Below, in pieces: positions 1 to 7,678 of a stretch of DNA of 51,683 bases. Below the pieces are notes generated by a model. It saw nothing but the letters and a program-made list of their open reading frames with translations, was not told where the DNA came from and did not search any database. The position numbers and the translations under genes were made by a program. Every line of letters begins with the position of its first letter. Within the stretch, counting starts at the first letter, position 1. Source of the stretch: a virus; IMG/VR virus record IMGVR_UViG_3300015263_001423, positions 1 to 51,683 of that record; one strand, written 5' to 3'.

Positions 1-220
1 TGATGGCTTCGACTTCGTGGGGATCAATGAAATGTTGTAGCGCTTCCTTAGCGCCGGTCGCAGCCAGGTCTATTTTGATGAATGTAGCCTGCGGGTTGAT
101 GGCGTTGAGATTGCCGGTAGAGAGGTTGTCCACGACGATCACTGTTTCGCCCGTCTCTACCAACCGGTCCACGATCACGCTACCTATATAGCCGGCTCCG
201 CCGGTCACCAAAATGGTCAT
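1..220 (-). CDS. NAD-dependent sugar epimerase/dehydratase, N-terminal part (cut by window edge)
   Basis: The visible 73 residues form the first half of a Rossmann fold. They begin [14 protein letters not shown], a GxxGxxG dinucleotide-binding motif, followed by [10 protein letters not shown], as in GalE-like extended short-chain dehydrogenases. Such enzymes interconvert or dehydrate nucleotide sugars in the cytoplasm. The start is the ATG at 218-220, the first codon before the nucleotide-binding motif. The C-terminal substrate-specific part lies outside the window, so UDP-glucose 4-epimerase, a heptose epimerase or a dehydratase are all possible. Two nucleotide-sugar genes (heptose kinase and nucleotidyltransferase) lie 2 kb away on the same strand, which suggests one sugar pathway. 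It has its own promoter (366-394), with a terminator-like hairpin in between. Confidence 0.85.
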   Translation of the reverse strand, partial: MTILVTGGAGYIGSVIVDRLVETGETVIVVDNLSTGNLNAINPQATFIKIDLAATGAKEALQHFIDPHEVEAI

Positions 221-235
221 AAATTTAAAACCAAA

Positions 236-273
236 AAAGCGGCCTGCCATCTCATTGGATGACAAGCCGCTTT
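236..273 (-). terminator. Rho-independent terminator or attenuator before the epimerase
   Basis: AAAGCGGC at 236-243 pairs with GCCGCTTT at 266-273. Read on the minus strand, the stem is followed by TTTTTT. It lies between a minus-strand promoter (366-394) and the epimerase ATG (220). It could therefore end transcription of the phage operon or attenuate the epimerase transcript. Confidence 0.6.
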
Positions 274-324
274 GGGCTATTCTCGTATTTATTTAGGCGG
301 GTGGGTCGGTTCACCACCCTGAGC

Positions 325-348
325 CGGATGTTCGCGCGCGAACATCCG
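325..348. repeat. Dispersed palindrome, copy 1
   Basis: A perfect 24-bp palindrome with core ATGTTCGCGCGCGAACAT and flanks extending the symmetry by CGG/CCG. It is one of seven copies in the window and lies just downstream of the minus-strand promoter at 366-394, in the likely leader of the epimerase. The gene-free stretch 221-543 otherwise holds only the promoter, the terminator-like hairpin and a short heptamer tract. Confidence 0.9.
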
Positions 349-365
349 ATCTATATTATGATAAA

Positions 366-394
366 ATCATAACAGGATTTCACATTCGAGTCAA
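366..394 (-). promoter_or_regulatory. Sigma70-type promoter
   Basis: On the minus strand TTGACT is followed after 17 bp by TATGAT. The predicted transcript would run through the palindrome (325-348) and the hairpin (236-273) into the epimerase gene. Confidence 0.55.
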
Positions 395-519
395 ATGTAG
401 CGAGTTAAAAAACGGTTTCCCGCATATTCATCCTCTGGCGAATTCACTGATCACCCCCGGCGTAGCGGTGTCAAAACCGACTACATCTAGCATTCCCGGA
501 TCAGCCGGATCAGCCACGG

Positions 520-543
520 TTGTCAATTATCAATTGTCAATTA
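520..543. repeat. Heptamer tract, TTGTCAA/TTATCAA type
   Basis: Three consecutive 7-nt units (TTGTCAA, TTATCAA, TTGTCAA). This family (type A) recurs at many gene borders in the window. Confidence 0.85.
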
Positions 544-774
544 CTAAACTTCCCCCCCGCTCCCCGGTCCCTCCCCCTCCAACAGGCGGGCGAAAATGTC
601 TTTTGGATATAGCTTCACCACCTGCAGCTCTTCCCGGCCCACGCAATTCCCATGCGCGTCAAAATAGGCGACCAGGGTCACCTTTTTGCAAGCGCCGCCC
701 CCTACGGCCGCTTGCAGCGCGTTCACTAAATGCCAGATGCTATTTTGCCGTGATGGTAATTTTGCGATGGCCAT
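544..774 (-). CDS. Small hypothetical phage protein
   Basis: A 76-residue protein without a recognised domain (VTLVAYFDAHGNCVGREELQVVKLYPKDIF). It ends the visible head-gene cluster, starting 11 bp after the gp10-like gene on the same strand, so co-transcription is likely. The C-terminus (EGEGPGSGGEV) is low complexity and the ORF ends at a heptamer tract. By position it could be a head-tail connector or tail-chaperone-sized protein, but no motif supports either. Confidence 0.55.
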   Translation of the reverse strand: MAIAKLPSRQNSIWHLVNALQAAVGGGACKKVTLVAYFDAHGNCVGREELQVVKLYPKDIFARLLEGEGPGSGGEV

Positions 775-784
775 TGATTATTGC

Positions 785-1264
785 TCACCCCAATTCGGCC
801 AGGATAGCCCGGTCAATAATGCCCGGCAGCAGGGCGTTCCATTTGTCGGCGATCAACTGGTCGAATTTCCGGGCTTTGGTCCCCGGATGTTGCACGCCCA
901 ACGAATAGACAGTGGGACCGTATTTCCCCCCGGCCTGCGAGCCAATGGTCCCGACGACCGTCTTGGCTCTGTAGTTAGCCTGGAAGACCAGGCGCGAGGC
1001 TACCCGGGGTAAAATAGGATGGGGGCGGGTGCCGTCATTGACAAATGTATACCGGTCATCAGTGATAAAAATCTCGGCCTCGGCGTCGCCTATCAGTTTG
1101 ATTTGTACCTCTGGCCGCTTATTCCAGGTCTGGGTAGTGGTGTCAAAATCAACCTTAATATCTTTTGCCCTGGCGGTGCGCACGTTTGAGAGCATGCGCC
1201 GGAAGGACGCCTCGTTAAATAGTCCGCCCGGTATCTGGATCGCCTCTATCCCAATCTTAGTCAT
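785..1264 (-). CDS. HK97 gp10-like phage morphogenesis protein
   Basis: This 159-residue protein has the pattern of the HK97-gp10 family: a central FVNDGTRPHPILP segment and a later GVQHPGTKARKF segment near residues 125-140. Members are small proteins that act at the head-tail junction or as minor tail components in siphophages. The length fits the family. The start ATG overlaps the stop region of the preceding small ORF (ATAATGACTAA), so translation is probably coupled. The assignment rests on motif recognition only. Confidence 0.75.
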   Translation of the reverse strand: MTKIGIEAIQIPGGLFNEASFRRMLSNVRTARAKDIKVDFDTTTQTWNKRPEVQIKLIGDAEAEIFITDDRYTFVNDGTRPHPILPRVASRLVFQANYRAKTVVGTIGSQAGGKYGPTVYSLGVQHPGTKARKFDQLIADKWNALLPGIIDRAILAELG

Positions 1265-1442
1265 TATCCTGTGTTCCTATCCGGGAGGGGATGCCGCCCC
1301 GGTTTCTGTGAGTATGCCAATAAGCCGCCCAGCGCTGCCGTTGGCGGCCACAGACACGCACACAAATACAGTCCCGCCGGCAAATATGCGCCGTGCCACT
1401 GACAAACTGGAGCGTGTTTCCGATTTTTGACTGTTTGCTCAT
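1257..1442 (-). CDS. Small basic Cys-rich hypothetical protein
   Basis: A 61-residue ORF between the minor head gene and the gp10-like gene, overlapping the latter's start by 8 nt, as phage genes often do. It is rich in Arg and Cys (ICRRDCICVRVCGRQRQ) and has no recognised domain. A second frame across the same DNA is also open for a while, and the upstream region is a heptamer tract without a good Shine-Dalgarno sequence. The call is therefore tentative. Confidence 0.35.
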   Translation of the reverse strand: MSKQSKIGNTLQFVSGTAHICRRDCICVRVCGRQRQRWAAYWHTHRNRGGIPSRIGTQDND

Positions 1443-1451
1443 CTTTAGTCA

Positions 1452-1481
1452 TTGACAATTGACAATTGATAATTGACAATT
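1452..1481. repeat. Heptamer tract, type A
   Basis: Four 7-nt units of TTGACAA/TTGATAA type between the minor head gene and the next small ORF. Confidence 0.85.
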
Positions 1482-1483
1482 CC

Positions 1484-2089
1484 TTATAGTAATGCGCCGC
1501 CCCGGATTCTGACCGGATACCATTGCGCGCCCCGCTCGATGCAGGTCTGGCAACTATCCCGGGCGTGGCGTTCCCAATAGGCGTCATAGTCTCCCTGTTC
1601 GGCGTCCAGGGTTTCCACTCGCCAGCCACATAGACAATTCGACAAACATTGCGTTCCCTCGGCCGGCATGGCCGGCAAGGGCAACACCCGGCCCACCTGG
1701 CGAATGATATCGCCGTGCCAATAGGCCGCCTTGATGGCGCTGCCGTACATCCGGGCCCGGGCGGCGTAACCTTCTAGCCAATCCGTCCCCCGGATGTCGG
1801 CGGCGAAATTTTCCAGGAAGGCCAGTTGGATCGCGACCAGGCGTTGGACAGTCGCGCTCAACTCGGCCAAATCGGCCCCGTCTGCGCCTACCTCGGCCGC
1901 CTCCTGGTGGAATTTATCAATGATACCCGTCATTTCCCGTTGCCACTCGTCCGGCGTCAGTAACTCCAACGAGATCAGGGTGGAAACGTTGTCAATCTGG
2001 GCAATTGCCCGCTCAATCACCGCTCGCAGATCGGCCGGCAAGGCGCTTAAATCAAGCATTTTTAACCGCCTTCTGGCGTTGGTGGTCAT
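1484..2089 (-). CDS. Phage minor head protein (head morphogenesis type)
   Basis: A 201-residue protein with an alpha-helical N-terminal half and a C-terminal block typical of phage head morphogenesis proteins: LPAMPAEGTQCLSNCLCGW near residues 140-158, then YWERHARDSCQTCIERG with a CxxC pair. The Cys pattern (CxxxCxC plus CxxC) probably binds a metal. Such proteins sit in the procapsid near the portal and help head assembly. The start at 2089 is preferred because GAGAGG lies 6 nt upstream. It overlaps the end of the HddC-like gene by 38 nt. An internal ATG at 2059 is the alternative start. Normally this gene directly follows the portal; here two sugar genes and a tRNA separate them. Confidence 0.7.
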   Translation of the reverse strand: MTTNARRRLKMLDLSALPADLRAVIERAIAQIDNVSTLISLELLTPDEWQREMTGIIDKFHQEAAEVGADGADLAELSATVQRLVAIQLAFLENFAADIRGTDWLEGYAARARMYGSAIKAAYWHGDIIRQVGRVLPLPAMPAEGTQCLSNCLCGWRVETLDAEQGDYDAYWERHARDSCQTCIERGAQWYPVRIRGGALL

Positions 2090-2750
2090 TATATCCTCTC
2101 AAATCGCTGGCGTTGGTCAAATGAAAATAATCGTCACAGGCCACTACCGATACCGTGGTCCCGTCCGCGATCATGGCGTTAATGGCCGACTGGATCTCTA
2201 ATTCCCCCCGGGCTGATTTTTCCACCCCGGCCAGATAGTCAAAGATGAAAGGGGGGAGTTTGTAGAGCATGAGACTGGTCATTGATGAGGTGGGGTAGGC
2301 GGGTTTTTCGGCGATCCCCGCAATTTTGCGCCCCTGATAACTGATAGTACTCTGGTGGCGGCCTGGCCACCGTTCCCGCTTACCGCTCAAAACAATTTGG
2401 GCCGGGCACGCCATCACCGCCCGGATGTGGTCAGCCGGGAAGAGGCTGTCACAGCCCAATAGCAAGAAGGGGCTGGCCATCCCCCCCACCTGGGCCAGGG
2501 CGTCCGCCGTCCCCAGGGGAGTTTCCTGGACGGCCGCCTGCACCCTCGCGCCGCTGGGGGCGTAAATATGAGCGGCCAATGAATAGCCGTTGGTGACGGC
2601 AATAATATCGCTGACGCCTGCCTGAAGCAGGCTGTCCACGACGCGCCAGAAGATAGGCCGCCCCGCCACCATAACCATCGCCTTGGGGCGATCATCGGTT
2701 AAGGGGGCCAGACGGCTCCCCCGGCCGGCGGCTAATATAATTGCTTGCAT
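2052..2750 (-). CDS. hddC: Sugar-1-phosphate nucleotidyltransferase, HddC-like
   Basis: A 232-residue nucleotidyltransferase beginning MQAIILAAGRGSRLAPLTDD and continuing RPKAM, the signature of sugar nucleotidyltransferases: GxGxRL binds the nucleotide and the Lys contacts the sugar phosphate. LLLGCDSLF supplies the metal-binding Asp. The length fits D-glycero-alpha-D-manno-heptose 1-phosphate guanylyltransferase better than the longer RmlA or GMP enzymes. The adjacent upstream gene is an HddA-like kinase, which supports GDP-heptose synthesis. The start has GGAGGGT 5 nt upstream. It overlaps the kinase gene by 19 nt. A general mannose- or glucose-1-phosphate nucleotidyltransferase remains possible. 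Confidence 0.75.
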   Translation of the reverse strand: MQAIILAAGRGSRLAPLTDDRPKAMVMVAGRPIFWRVVDSLLQAGVSDIIAVTNGYSLAAHIYAPSGARVQAAVQETPLGTADALAQVGGMASPFLLLGCDSLFPADHIRAVMACPAQIVLSGKRERWPGRHQSTISYQGRKIAGIAEKPAYPTSSMTSLMLYKLPPFIFDYLAGVEKSARGELEIQSAINAMIADGTTVSVVACDDYFHLTNASDLRGYNDHQRQKAVKNA

Positions 2751-3739
2751 ACGCTACCCTCCATTTCAAAGCGGAAAGGCAATTCCGGCCCATAGGGCCG
2801 CATCGCCTCAGCCACGGCCGGATAGGTTTCCCCCGGACAGTATAGGAGGAGATAGCCGCCGCCACCGGCCCCGCAGACCTTTCCCCCGGTCGCTCCGGCG
2901 GCCAGCCCGGCTTCATACATCTCATCAATCACGGGGTTCGTAATCCGGTCGGCCAATGTCCGCTTGAGCCGCCACGATTCATTGAGGAGCGGCCCCAGCT
3001 CATCAAACCGCCGCCGGATCAAGCAATCCATAGCCCGTTCCGCCAGTGCCTTCAACGTCCCCAGGGCGACCAGGTTGGCGCCGTTGCGTTGCGCCTGGCG
3101 CTGTAGTAAGCGCTGGCTATCCCGTCTGGCCCCGGCGATGGCGAATAGTTTCAGCTTGTCTTGCCAGCGCCCAACCGGGCAGCCAAAGTCGTACAGCAGT
3201 GAGCGCACCGTAATTTCGTCGCGCTCAAAGCTGATCAGATTGAGACCGCCATAGGCGACCGCGATCTGGTCCTGGCGGCCGGGCGTTTTTTGCAGGATGT
3301 CCACCTCAATTTGAGCCGCCAGCCGTTGCAGTTCAAATGACAGCCGCCCCGGTTCTGTCTGCCAGTCCTGTACTACGCCGGCGTAATGAGCCAGGGCGTG
3401 CAACGCGCCCACGGTGACGGCGCTGGATGAGGCCAGGCCGGAGCCGTGGCCGGGCACGTCGGCCAGGGTGATAATTTCGACGCCCTGGGTTACGCCCAGC
3501 AGCTTTAACGCCTCCCGGATCAGGTCGTGTTGTAGTTCGTCCGGGCTGGTGACATTTTCTGTCTGGGTATAGCTCACCCGGATGGTCCGGTCGTGGCGTT
3601 CCTTGACCATCACGTAGACATATTTGTCAATTGAGGCGCTCAGGCAGCGGCCGCCGTGATCGTTGTAGTACGAGGGGAAGTCGGTCCCGCCCCCCAGCAG
3701 GCTGACCCGCAGGGGGGTGCGTGATAAATACATCCTCAT
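2732..3739 (-). CDS. hddA: D-glycero-alpha-D-manno-heptose 7-phosphate kinase, GHMP family (HddA-like)
   Basis: A 335-residue GHMP kinase. The N-terminus (RTPLRVSLLGGGTDFPSYY) is characteristic of HddA/fucokinase-like enzymes, the ATP-binding loop is PGHGSGLASSSAV near residues 95-107, and the C-terminal motif GGKVCGAGGGGYLL closes the active site. The expected reaction is phosphorylation of heptose 7-phosphate at C1, feeding GDP-heptose synthesis with the downstream HddC-like gene. The ATG at 3739 (MRMYLSRTP) was chosen because GGAG precedes it; the longer frame runs into a heptamer tract. The gene lies between phage portal and minor head genes. Confidence 0.85.
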   Translation of the reverse strand: MRMYLSRTPLRVSLLGGGTDFPSYYNDHGGRCLSASIDKYVYVMVKERHDRTIRVSYTQTENVTSPDELQHDLIREALKLLGVTQGVEIITLADVPGHGSGLASSSAVTVGALHALAHYAGVVQDWQTEPGRLSFELQRLAAQIEVDILQKTPGRQDQIAVAYGGLNLISFERDEITVRSLLYDFGCPVGRWQDKLKLFAIAGARRDSQRLLQRQAQRNGANLVALGTLKALAERAMDCLIRRRFDELGPLLNESWRLKRTLADRITNPVIDEMYEAGLAAGATGGKVCGAGGGGYLLLYCPGETYPAVAEAMRPYGPELPFRFEMEGSVCKQLY

Positions 3740-3753
3740 CAGTTCTCCAGGTA

Positions 3754-3786
3754 AATTGTCAATTATCAATTGTCAATTATCAATTA
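3754..3786. repeat. Heptamer tract, type A
   Basis: Four or more units of TTGTCAA/TTATCAA directly upstream of the HddA-like gene. Confidence 0.85.
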
Positions 3787-3938
3787 CTAATATCCAATTA
3801 CCACAAGTTATAAAATCCTTATTCCTAAGCTCTTTCTCAATTGCCCTTCCCCCTGAGCGACCGGGCCACCAATCGGCGACCCGGCCGCCCGAAGAAAGGA
3901 GGATCGAGCGCCCCGCCCGGGCTGACAGGCGAGGCGAG

Positions 3939-4010
3939 TAGCGGGAGGCGGACTCGAACCGCCACTCTCCAGGGTATGAACCTGGCGCCTTTCCTTTTGG
4001 CTATCCCGCA
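3939..4010 (-). tRNA. tRNA with CAU anticodon (Met or Ile2)
   Basis: The minus strand folds into a complete 72-nt cloverleaf. The acceptor pairs GCGGGA with TCCCGC plus a T-T mismatch at position 1-72, followed by discriminator A. The D-stem is GCC/GGC, the anticodon stem CCAGG/CCTGG with loop TTCATAC (anticodon CAT), the variable loop is 5 nt, and the T-arm is GGCGG-TTCGAGT-CCGCC. No CCA is encoded. A purine-rich D-loop (AAAAGGAAA) is common in phage tRNAs. It lies between the portal and the HddA-like gene. Sequence alone does not separate elongator Met, initiator or lysidine-modified Ile2. Confidence 0.9.
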
Positions 4011-4043
4011 ATAAAGACCGGCTGCCCGGTCGGCCTATCCGCT

Positions 4044-5522
4044 TCAATTGGTCTCTGCCTTACGCGCTAAAAATTGGCCGATGTCGGCCAGCAAGGTTTC
4101 CATTTCAGGCGAGCGACTGCCGGTTCCCGTCGCCTCCCCCGGCGCTTCCGGGCCGGCCGCGGCCGCTTCCAGCTCATCCGGCGGCATACTTTCCGCCAGT
4201 AATTTGTCATCATCGCGAACCACATCCCCCCCGGTCTCATCATGCTCAAGGAATTCGCGGGGCAGATCGCCCTGGTCTACCGCCAGGTTGCGGGCCTGCT
4301 CCGGGGTGATCTCGCCACTCTCAATTTGGGTTTGGCGCGTTTCGGCCCGGGTCTTCTGAATCCCGGCCTCAGTTTCTTGCTCTTCGGGGCTCGGATCGGA
4401 GAAGGTGAAGAGAACGTTGGCGCTCAGGGCCAGTTCGTTCAGGGCGTGGCCGAATTGGGCCATCCAGGCCGATAAACCGCGCCCCCTTTGCTTACGCGCC
4501 AGGACCACGCTCTGATTGCCGGTCGAGCCCAATCCTTGCCGCCCGACCAGAGCCGGATTCAGGTCCTGGGGATCGAGGCCAATGGCGTTGGCGTAATTCA
4601 GGTCGGCCCGCTCGCGCTCCTGAGTGGCGTCAAACCCGTCCGGCAATTCCGCCAGGGGGATGGTTACCAGGTTCAGGGGCACGTCCCCAAGCACCGGCTG
4701 AATGGTTGCGCCCATAAAGGAACTGACCCCGCGCCGGTCGGCGTCCAGTTGGCTCCCCTGAATGGCGTCGCGGATTGATTTGCTGGTTGCGCCCCCCAAA
4801 AAATAGATTGCCTGGGGCCGCCGCCCCGAAACCTTTTCGTAGACATAGCTCTCAATGGCCGCCATTAAGGCGATTTTCTTGTAAGCGCGTTCAGCGGCCC
4901 CCATTGAAATACCCAGTTCCCCCTCGGTCGGGTCGGGCATATCAATGATGGGAATTACCTGGTGCCAACTAAGCCGCCGCACACCATCGCCGCCCTGGTA
5001 GTTGACCGGATATTGAGGGTCGCCCGTCAGCCGGCAGCGTAGCGGGTTCAGATGGTGGATGTTGATCACCTTGGAGCCGTTGGCCGGAGAGGCCCGTTCG
5101 ATCTCAATGAAGGCCCGCCCCAGGGCCAGATAGGCCCCCAGGTGCATCGACAGGAACGGGACCCAGCCAAAGATGCCCATCCCGGCCCCGGCGTTCAACA
5201 GCCAGCTTTGCGTCCATTTGATCACCATTGGCCTGTTTCCTTCCAAGGCCCAGTTGAGAGAGGCCATTTTGGCGATGGCGATCCCAATGGCGTTGGCCCA
5301 TTGGCCCTCATGGCGCGGCGCGGATAACAACAGCCGGTCCCGGCCGGTGTTGTAGCCATACAGGTCGTTATAGTCGGGCAATTCGGGGGGAAGCGCGCCG
5401 TGGCTGTAATAGGGGATGATAAATTGCACATAGCCCCCCCCGCTATCATCCTTTTTGACGCTATATTCAAGTTGTCTTTTTTGATCCAAATTGTCTTCAA
5501 CGACCAACTTTGTGTTTGGCAT
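4044..5522 (-). CDS. Phage portal protein
   Basis: A 492-residue protein directly after the terminase genes and two short genes before the head module. The mid-region (GRAFIEIERASP, NIHHLNPLRCRLTGDPQYPVNY, then MPDPTEGELGISMGAAERAY) follows the portal pattern of a wing domain followed by the stem/clip, and VGRQGLGSTGNQSVVLARKQRGR is typical of the crown side. The C-terminal 90 residues are acidic and low complexity. The portal forms the dodecameric DNA channel at one capsid vertex. The start has GAGGAG upstream. It is assigned by order (TerS-TerL-portal) and sequence style. Confidence 0.8.
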   Translation of the reverse strand: MPNTKLVVEDNLDQKRQLEYSVKKDDSGGGYVQFIIPYYSHGALPPELPDYNDLYGYNTGRDRLLLSAPRHEGQWANAIGIAIAKMASLNWALEGNRPMVIKWTQSWLLNAGAGMGIFGWVPFLSMHLGAYLALGRAFIEIERASPANGSKVINIHHLNPLRCRLTGDPQYPVNYQGGDGVRRLSWHQVIPIIDMPDPTEGELGISMGAAERAYKKIALMAAIESYVYEKVSGRRPQAIYFLGGATSKSIRDAIQGSQLDADRRGVSSFMGATIQPVLGDVPLNLVTIPLAELPDGFDATQERERADLNYANAIGLDPQDLNPALVGRQGLGSTGNQSVVLARKQRGRGLSAWMAQFGHALNELALSANVLFTFSDPSPEEQETEAGIQKTRAETRQTQIESGEITPEQARNLAVDQGDLPREFLEHDETGGDVVRDDDKLLAESMPPDELEAAAAGPEAPGEATGTGSRSPEMETLLADIGQFLARKAETN

Positions 5523-5757
5523 TTCGCTCCTCTTTTTCGGCCAGCAGATCTCTAATGAAAATGATCAGCTTGCCCAGGGCTTCTTTATTTTCGTCTGTGG
5601 CCCGTTTATGCTCTGCCGCCAGCATTTTGGCGATGATCACCAACTCAGCCGGCTTTTTCTGGCGCAGCGTGGCGACGGTGTAGGCCGGTTTGCCCGGCCG
5701 GATGGCCACCGGGCGCGGTTTCGGTTTTAATAAGCGCGGTTTGATTTTTCTTTTCAT
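5497..5757 (-). CDS. Small Lys-rich hypothetical protein
   Basis: An 86-residue, strongly basic N-terminus (MKRKIKPRLLKPKPRP) followed by a helical, charged C-terminal half with coiled-coil character. It sits between TerL and portal and overlaps the portal start by 26 nt, as late phage genes often do. No family is recognised. A DNA-binding or scaffold-like role would be speculation. Confidence 0.6.
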   Translation of the reverse strand: MKRKIKPRLLKPKPRPVAIRPGKPAYTVATLRQKKPAELVIIAKMLAAEHKRATDENKEALGKLIIFIRDLLAEKEERNAKHKVGR

Positions 5758-5760
5758 TGC

Positions 5761-7092
5761 TTAATCATAAGCCTCATAGCGCAAACACCAGGCCAAATAA
5801 CGGGCCTCATCCGGGCCGTGGTCAAATTGTTTCAGGGGGGTTTCGTTGGGGCCGTAGCTGTAGGCGCTCATCTCGGCCCGGAAATGGCGGCAGCGGGGAT
5901 GGACCCGCAATCGCCGCCAACCGTTTTTGTCTGGCGCGATCCAACTGCGTAAATTTTTGATCCCCTCGTCCACCGCATGCGTCGCTTTGCGGCTGGCAAT
6001 GCCGGCCCCCTGCAAGCGGCCCCGCAGTTGGGCGGCGCTGCTGTCAATGGCGGCGAATTCAGGCAGGGGATAGCCCAGGTCTACCACTTCATCAATTTGC
6101 GCTTCTTCCAGCATCTTGACCGCGTAATGTTCGTCGAAGCGGCAGAGTTGGCCGTCCGGCCGCAATTGGTAGAGGCCAAAGACACGCGGGTGGGCGTCGG
6201 CGGCGTAGGTGTTGGTGGTCGGGTCAATACCATTACTGAAGCGCGATCCGGCGCTATAGCCATCGTCCACCCCCCAATAAACCGGCCCCCCACCGGCTAT
6301 ATAGTCGGCCGCCTCGGTCACGTTCCCCTCCGCGTCGCCATCCAGCCAGACTTCATAGATTAGTCCCTCCGCTTTGACCCACAGCCCCACGGCCAGCCGT
6401 TGCCTATCGACGCCGGTCAGCATTGCCAGTGTGTCCAGATAGTCGGCCGGATTGTATTTGTTATCGGCCGCCCCGGAATAGTAGACGTTGGCCTCGCCGT
6501 TCAGGATCAGCCGGGTATTGATCCAGTGCAGGGGGCTGTCCGGGTTGCAGGCCAGGATGATCTGCCGCCAATCGGCCGCCCGGCCGCGCATCCTGGCCAG
6601 GACGGCGTTAAAGTCGGCCTCGGTGAATTCGGTCGCCTCTTCCATAAAGGCGATATCGACCCCCCCCCGCCGGCCAATCGAGCGTAGCCGTTGCAGATGT
6701 TTGCTATTTTCCAGGCCGATATAGGCCACAATGGAGCCGTTGCCATATTCAAAGCGCGATTTGCTGGGGAAATGCCGCGCCCCGGTTAGAAAGCTCTGGG
6801 TCTGGTCCAGGGCTACCTCGTCCTCGAAAAAGAGGCTGGTGCCACTGGTCATTGAGTCTTTGACTTTTCTGATGAGCAAAGCAAAAGCGCCCGGATATTT
6901 CAGACAATAGCCGTTGATTTTTTCCATGGCCAGATGGGATTTGCCGCCGCCGGCGCTGCCGGTCAGCAGCAGCAGCGGGCTTTTATCTCGCCAGGGGGCG
7001 ACCTGCCAGGGTAATGGCTCAAACACCTTGATCGGTTTGGGGCGCCCGCTGACGACCCCGTTAAGAATTGTCTGTGTCGTCGTCCCAATCAT
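5761..7092 (-). CDS. terL: Terminase large subunit
   Basis: A 443-residue packaging motor protein. The N-terminal ATPase has Walker A LTGSAGGGKSHLA near residue 43 and Walker B VDIAFMEEATEF near residue 155. CNPDSPLHWI is the coupling region. The C-terminal part carries Asp residues expected for the RNase H-like nuclease (GVDDGYSAGSRF, FAAIDSSAAQLRG). It cuts concatemeric DNA and drives it through the portal. The length matches PBSX/SPP1-type terminases. It overlaps the small subunit gene by 32 nt. Confidence 0.92.
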   Translation of the reverse strand: MIGTTTQTILNGVVSGRPKPIKVFEPLPWQVAPWRDKSPLLLLTGSAGGGKSHLAMEKINGYCLKYPGAFALLIRKVKDSMTSGTSLFFEDEVALDQTQSFLTGARHFPSKSRFEYGNGSIVAYIGLENSKHLQRLRSIGRRGGVDIAFMEEATEFTEADFNAVLARMRGRAADWRQIILACNPDSPLHWINTRLILNGEANVYYSGAADNKYNPADYLDTLAMLTGVDRQRLAVGLWVKAEGLIYEVWLDGDAEGNVTEAADYIAGGGPVYWGVDDGYSAGSRFSNGIDPTTNTYAADAHPRVFGLYQLRPDGQLCRFDEHYAVKMLEEAQIDEVVDLGYPLPEFAAIDSSAAQLRGRLQGAGIASRKATHAVDEGIKNLRSWIAPDKNGWRRLRVHPRCRHFRAEMSAYSYGPNETPLKQFDHGPDEARYLAWCLRYEAYD

Positions 7093-7678
7093 CCGGGTTA
7101 ACCGTCGTGTATCCTTTCACATCCATACTTCCCTGCACATTCAGATTGTCGGTGAAGAGGCCGTGATGTTTGCCTAATAACTCCAGGGCTTTTTGGGCGT
7201 CGTGGAGTTCGATGATAACCCGCCCCGCCACTTTGCCATCCTTGCCTTGCTTATAATGGGCCGTGACCTTTTTGACCAGCGGTGAATTTTCCATCCCGGC
7301 CAGATCGGCCGGCGTTAATACGTTGGCGAATTTGGCCATATCCGCCCGGGCCTGGTCCGATAGCCGGGCGAGAACTTCGCCGGGCGACATATGGCGTTCC
7401 CGGAAAGCCGCCAGGGCGATGGCGTCATCAAGCTCCTTTTGGCGGCCGATACGGGCCTGCCAGTGATGGTTATAACTCCACTTGGTTAAAGTGTTTATTT
7501 TCAAAGTGGGCGGCTTTTTTGCTAACCCCCCGCTTTCCGCCCGCTGACTGTATAGTTTACCTAATGATACCAATGACCGGCCCGGCCCCATCGTCCAATA
7601 GTCCACCAGAGCCGCGTGGGCCTTGGCGCTTTCATTGGCTATTCGATTAAGGGGCGCTTCCGGGTCAAAGTTGGTCAT
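7061..7678 (-). CDS. terS: Terminase small subunit
   Basis: A 205-residue protein immediately before TerL and overlapping it. The N-terminal half contains an HTH-like segment (LKINTLTKWSYNHHWQARIGRQKELDD) typical of small terminase subunits that recognise the packaging site. A helical middle and a strongly acidic C-terminus (NPDDWDDDTDNS) follow. It overlaps the preceding methyltransferase gene by 14 nt. Confidence 0.75.
   Translation of the reverse strand: MTNFDPEAPLNRIANESAKAHAALVDYWTMGPGRSLVSLGKLYSQRAESGGLAKKPPTLKINTLTKWSYNHHWQARIGRQKELDDAIALAAFRERHMSPGEVLARLSDQARADMAKFANVLTPADLAGMENSPLVKKVTAHYKQGKDGKVAGRVIIELHDAQKALELLGKHHGLFTDNLNVQGSMDVKGYTTVNPDDWDDDTDNS

Noticed and set aside
325-348. 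Palindrome considered as a canonical chromosomal parS site
   Set aside because: The usual parS consensus (TGTTNCACGTGAAACA) differs in the centre; only the TGTT/AACA ends agree, so no direct equation is justified.
520-543. Heptamer tracts considered as CRISPR-like arrays or iterons
   Set aside because: Units are 7 nt, contiguous, without spacers, and occur at many unrelated gene borders.
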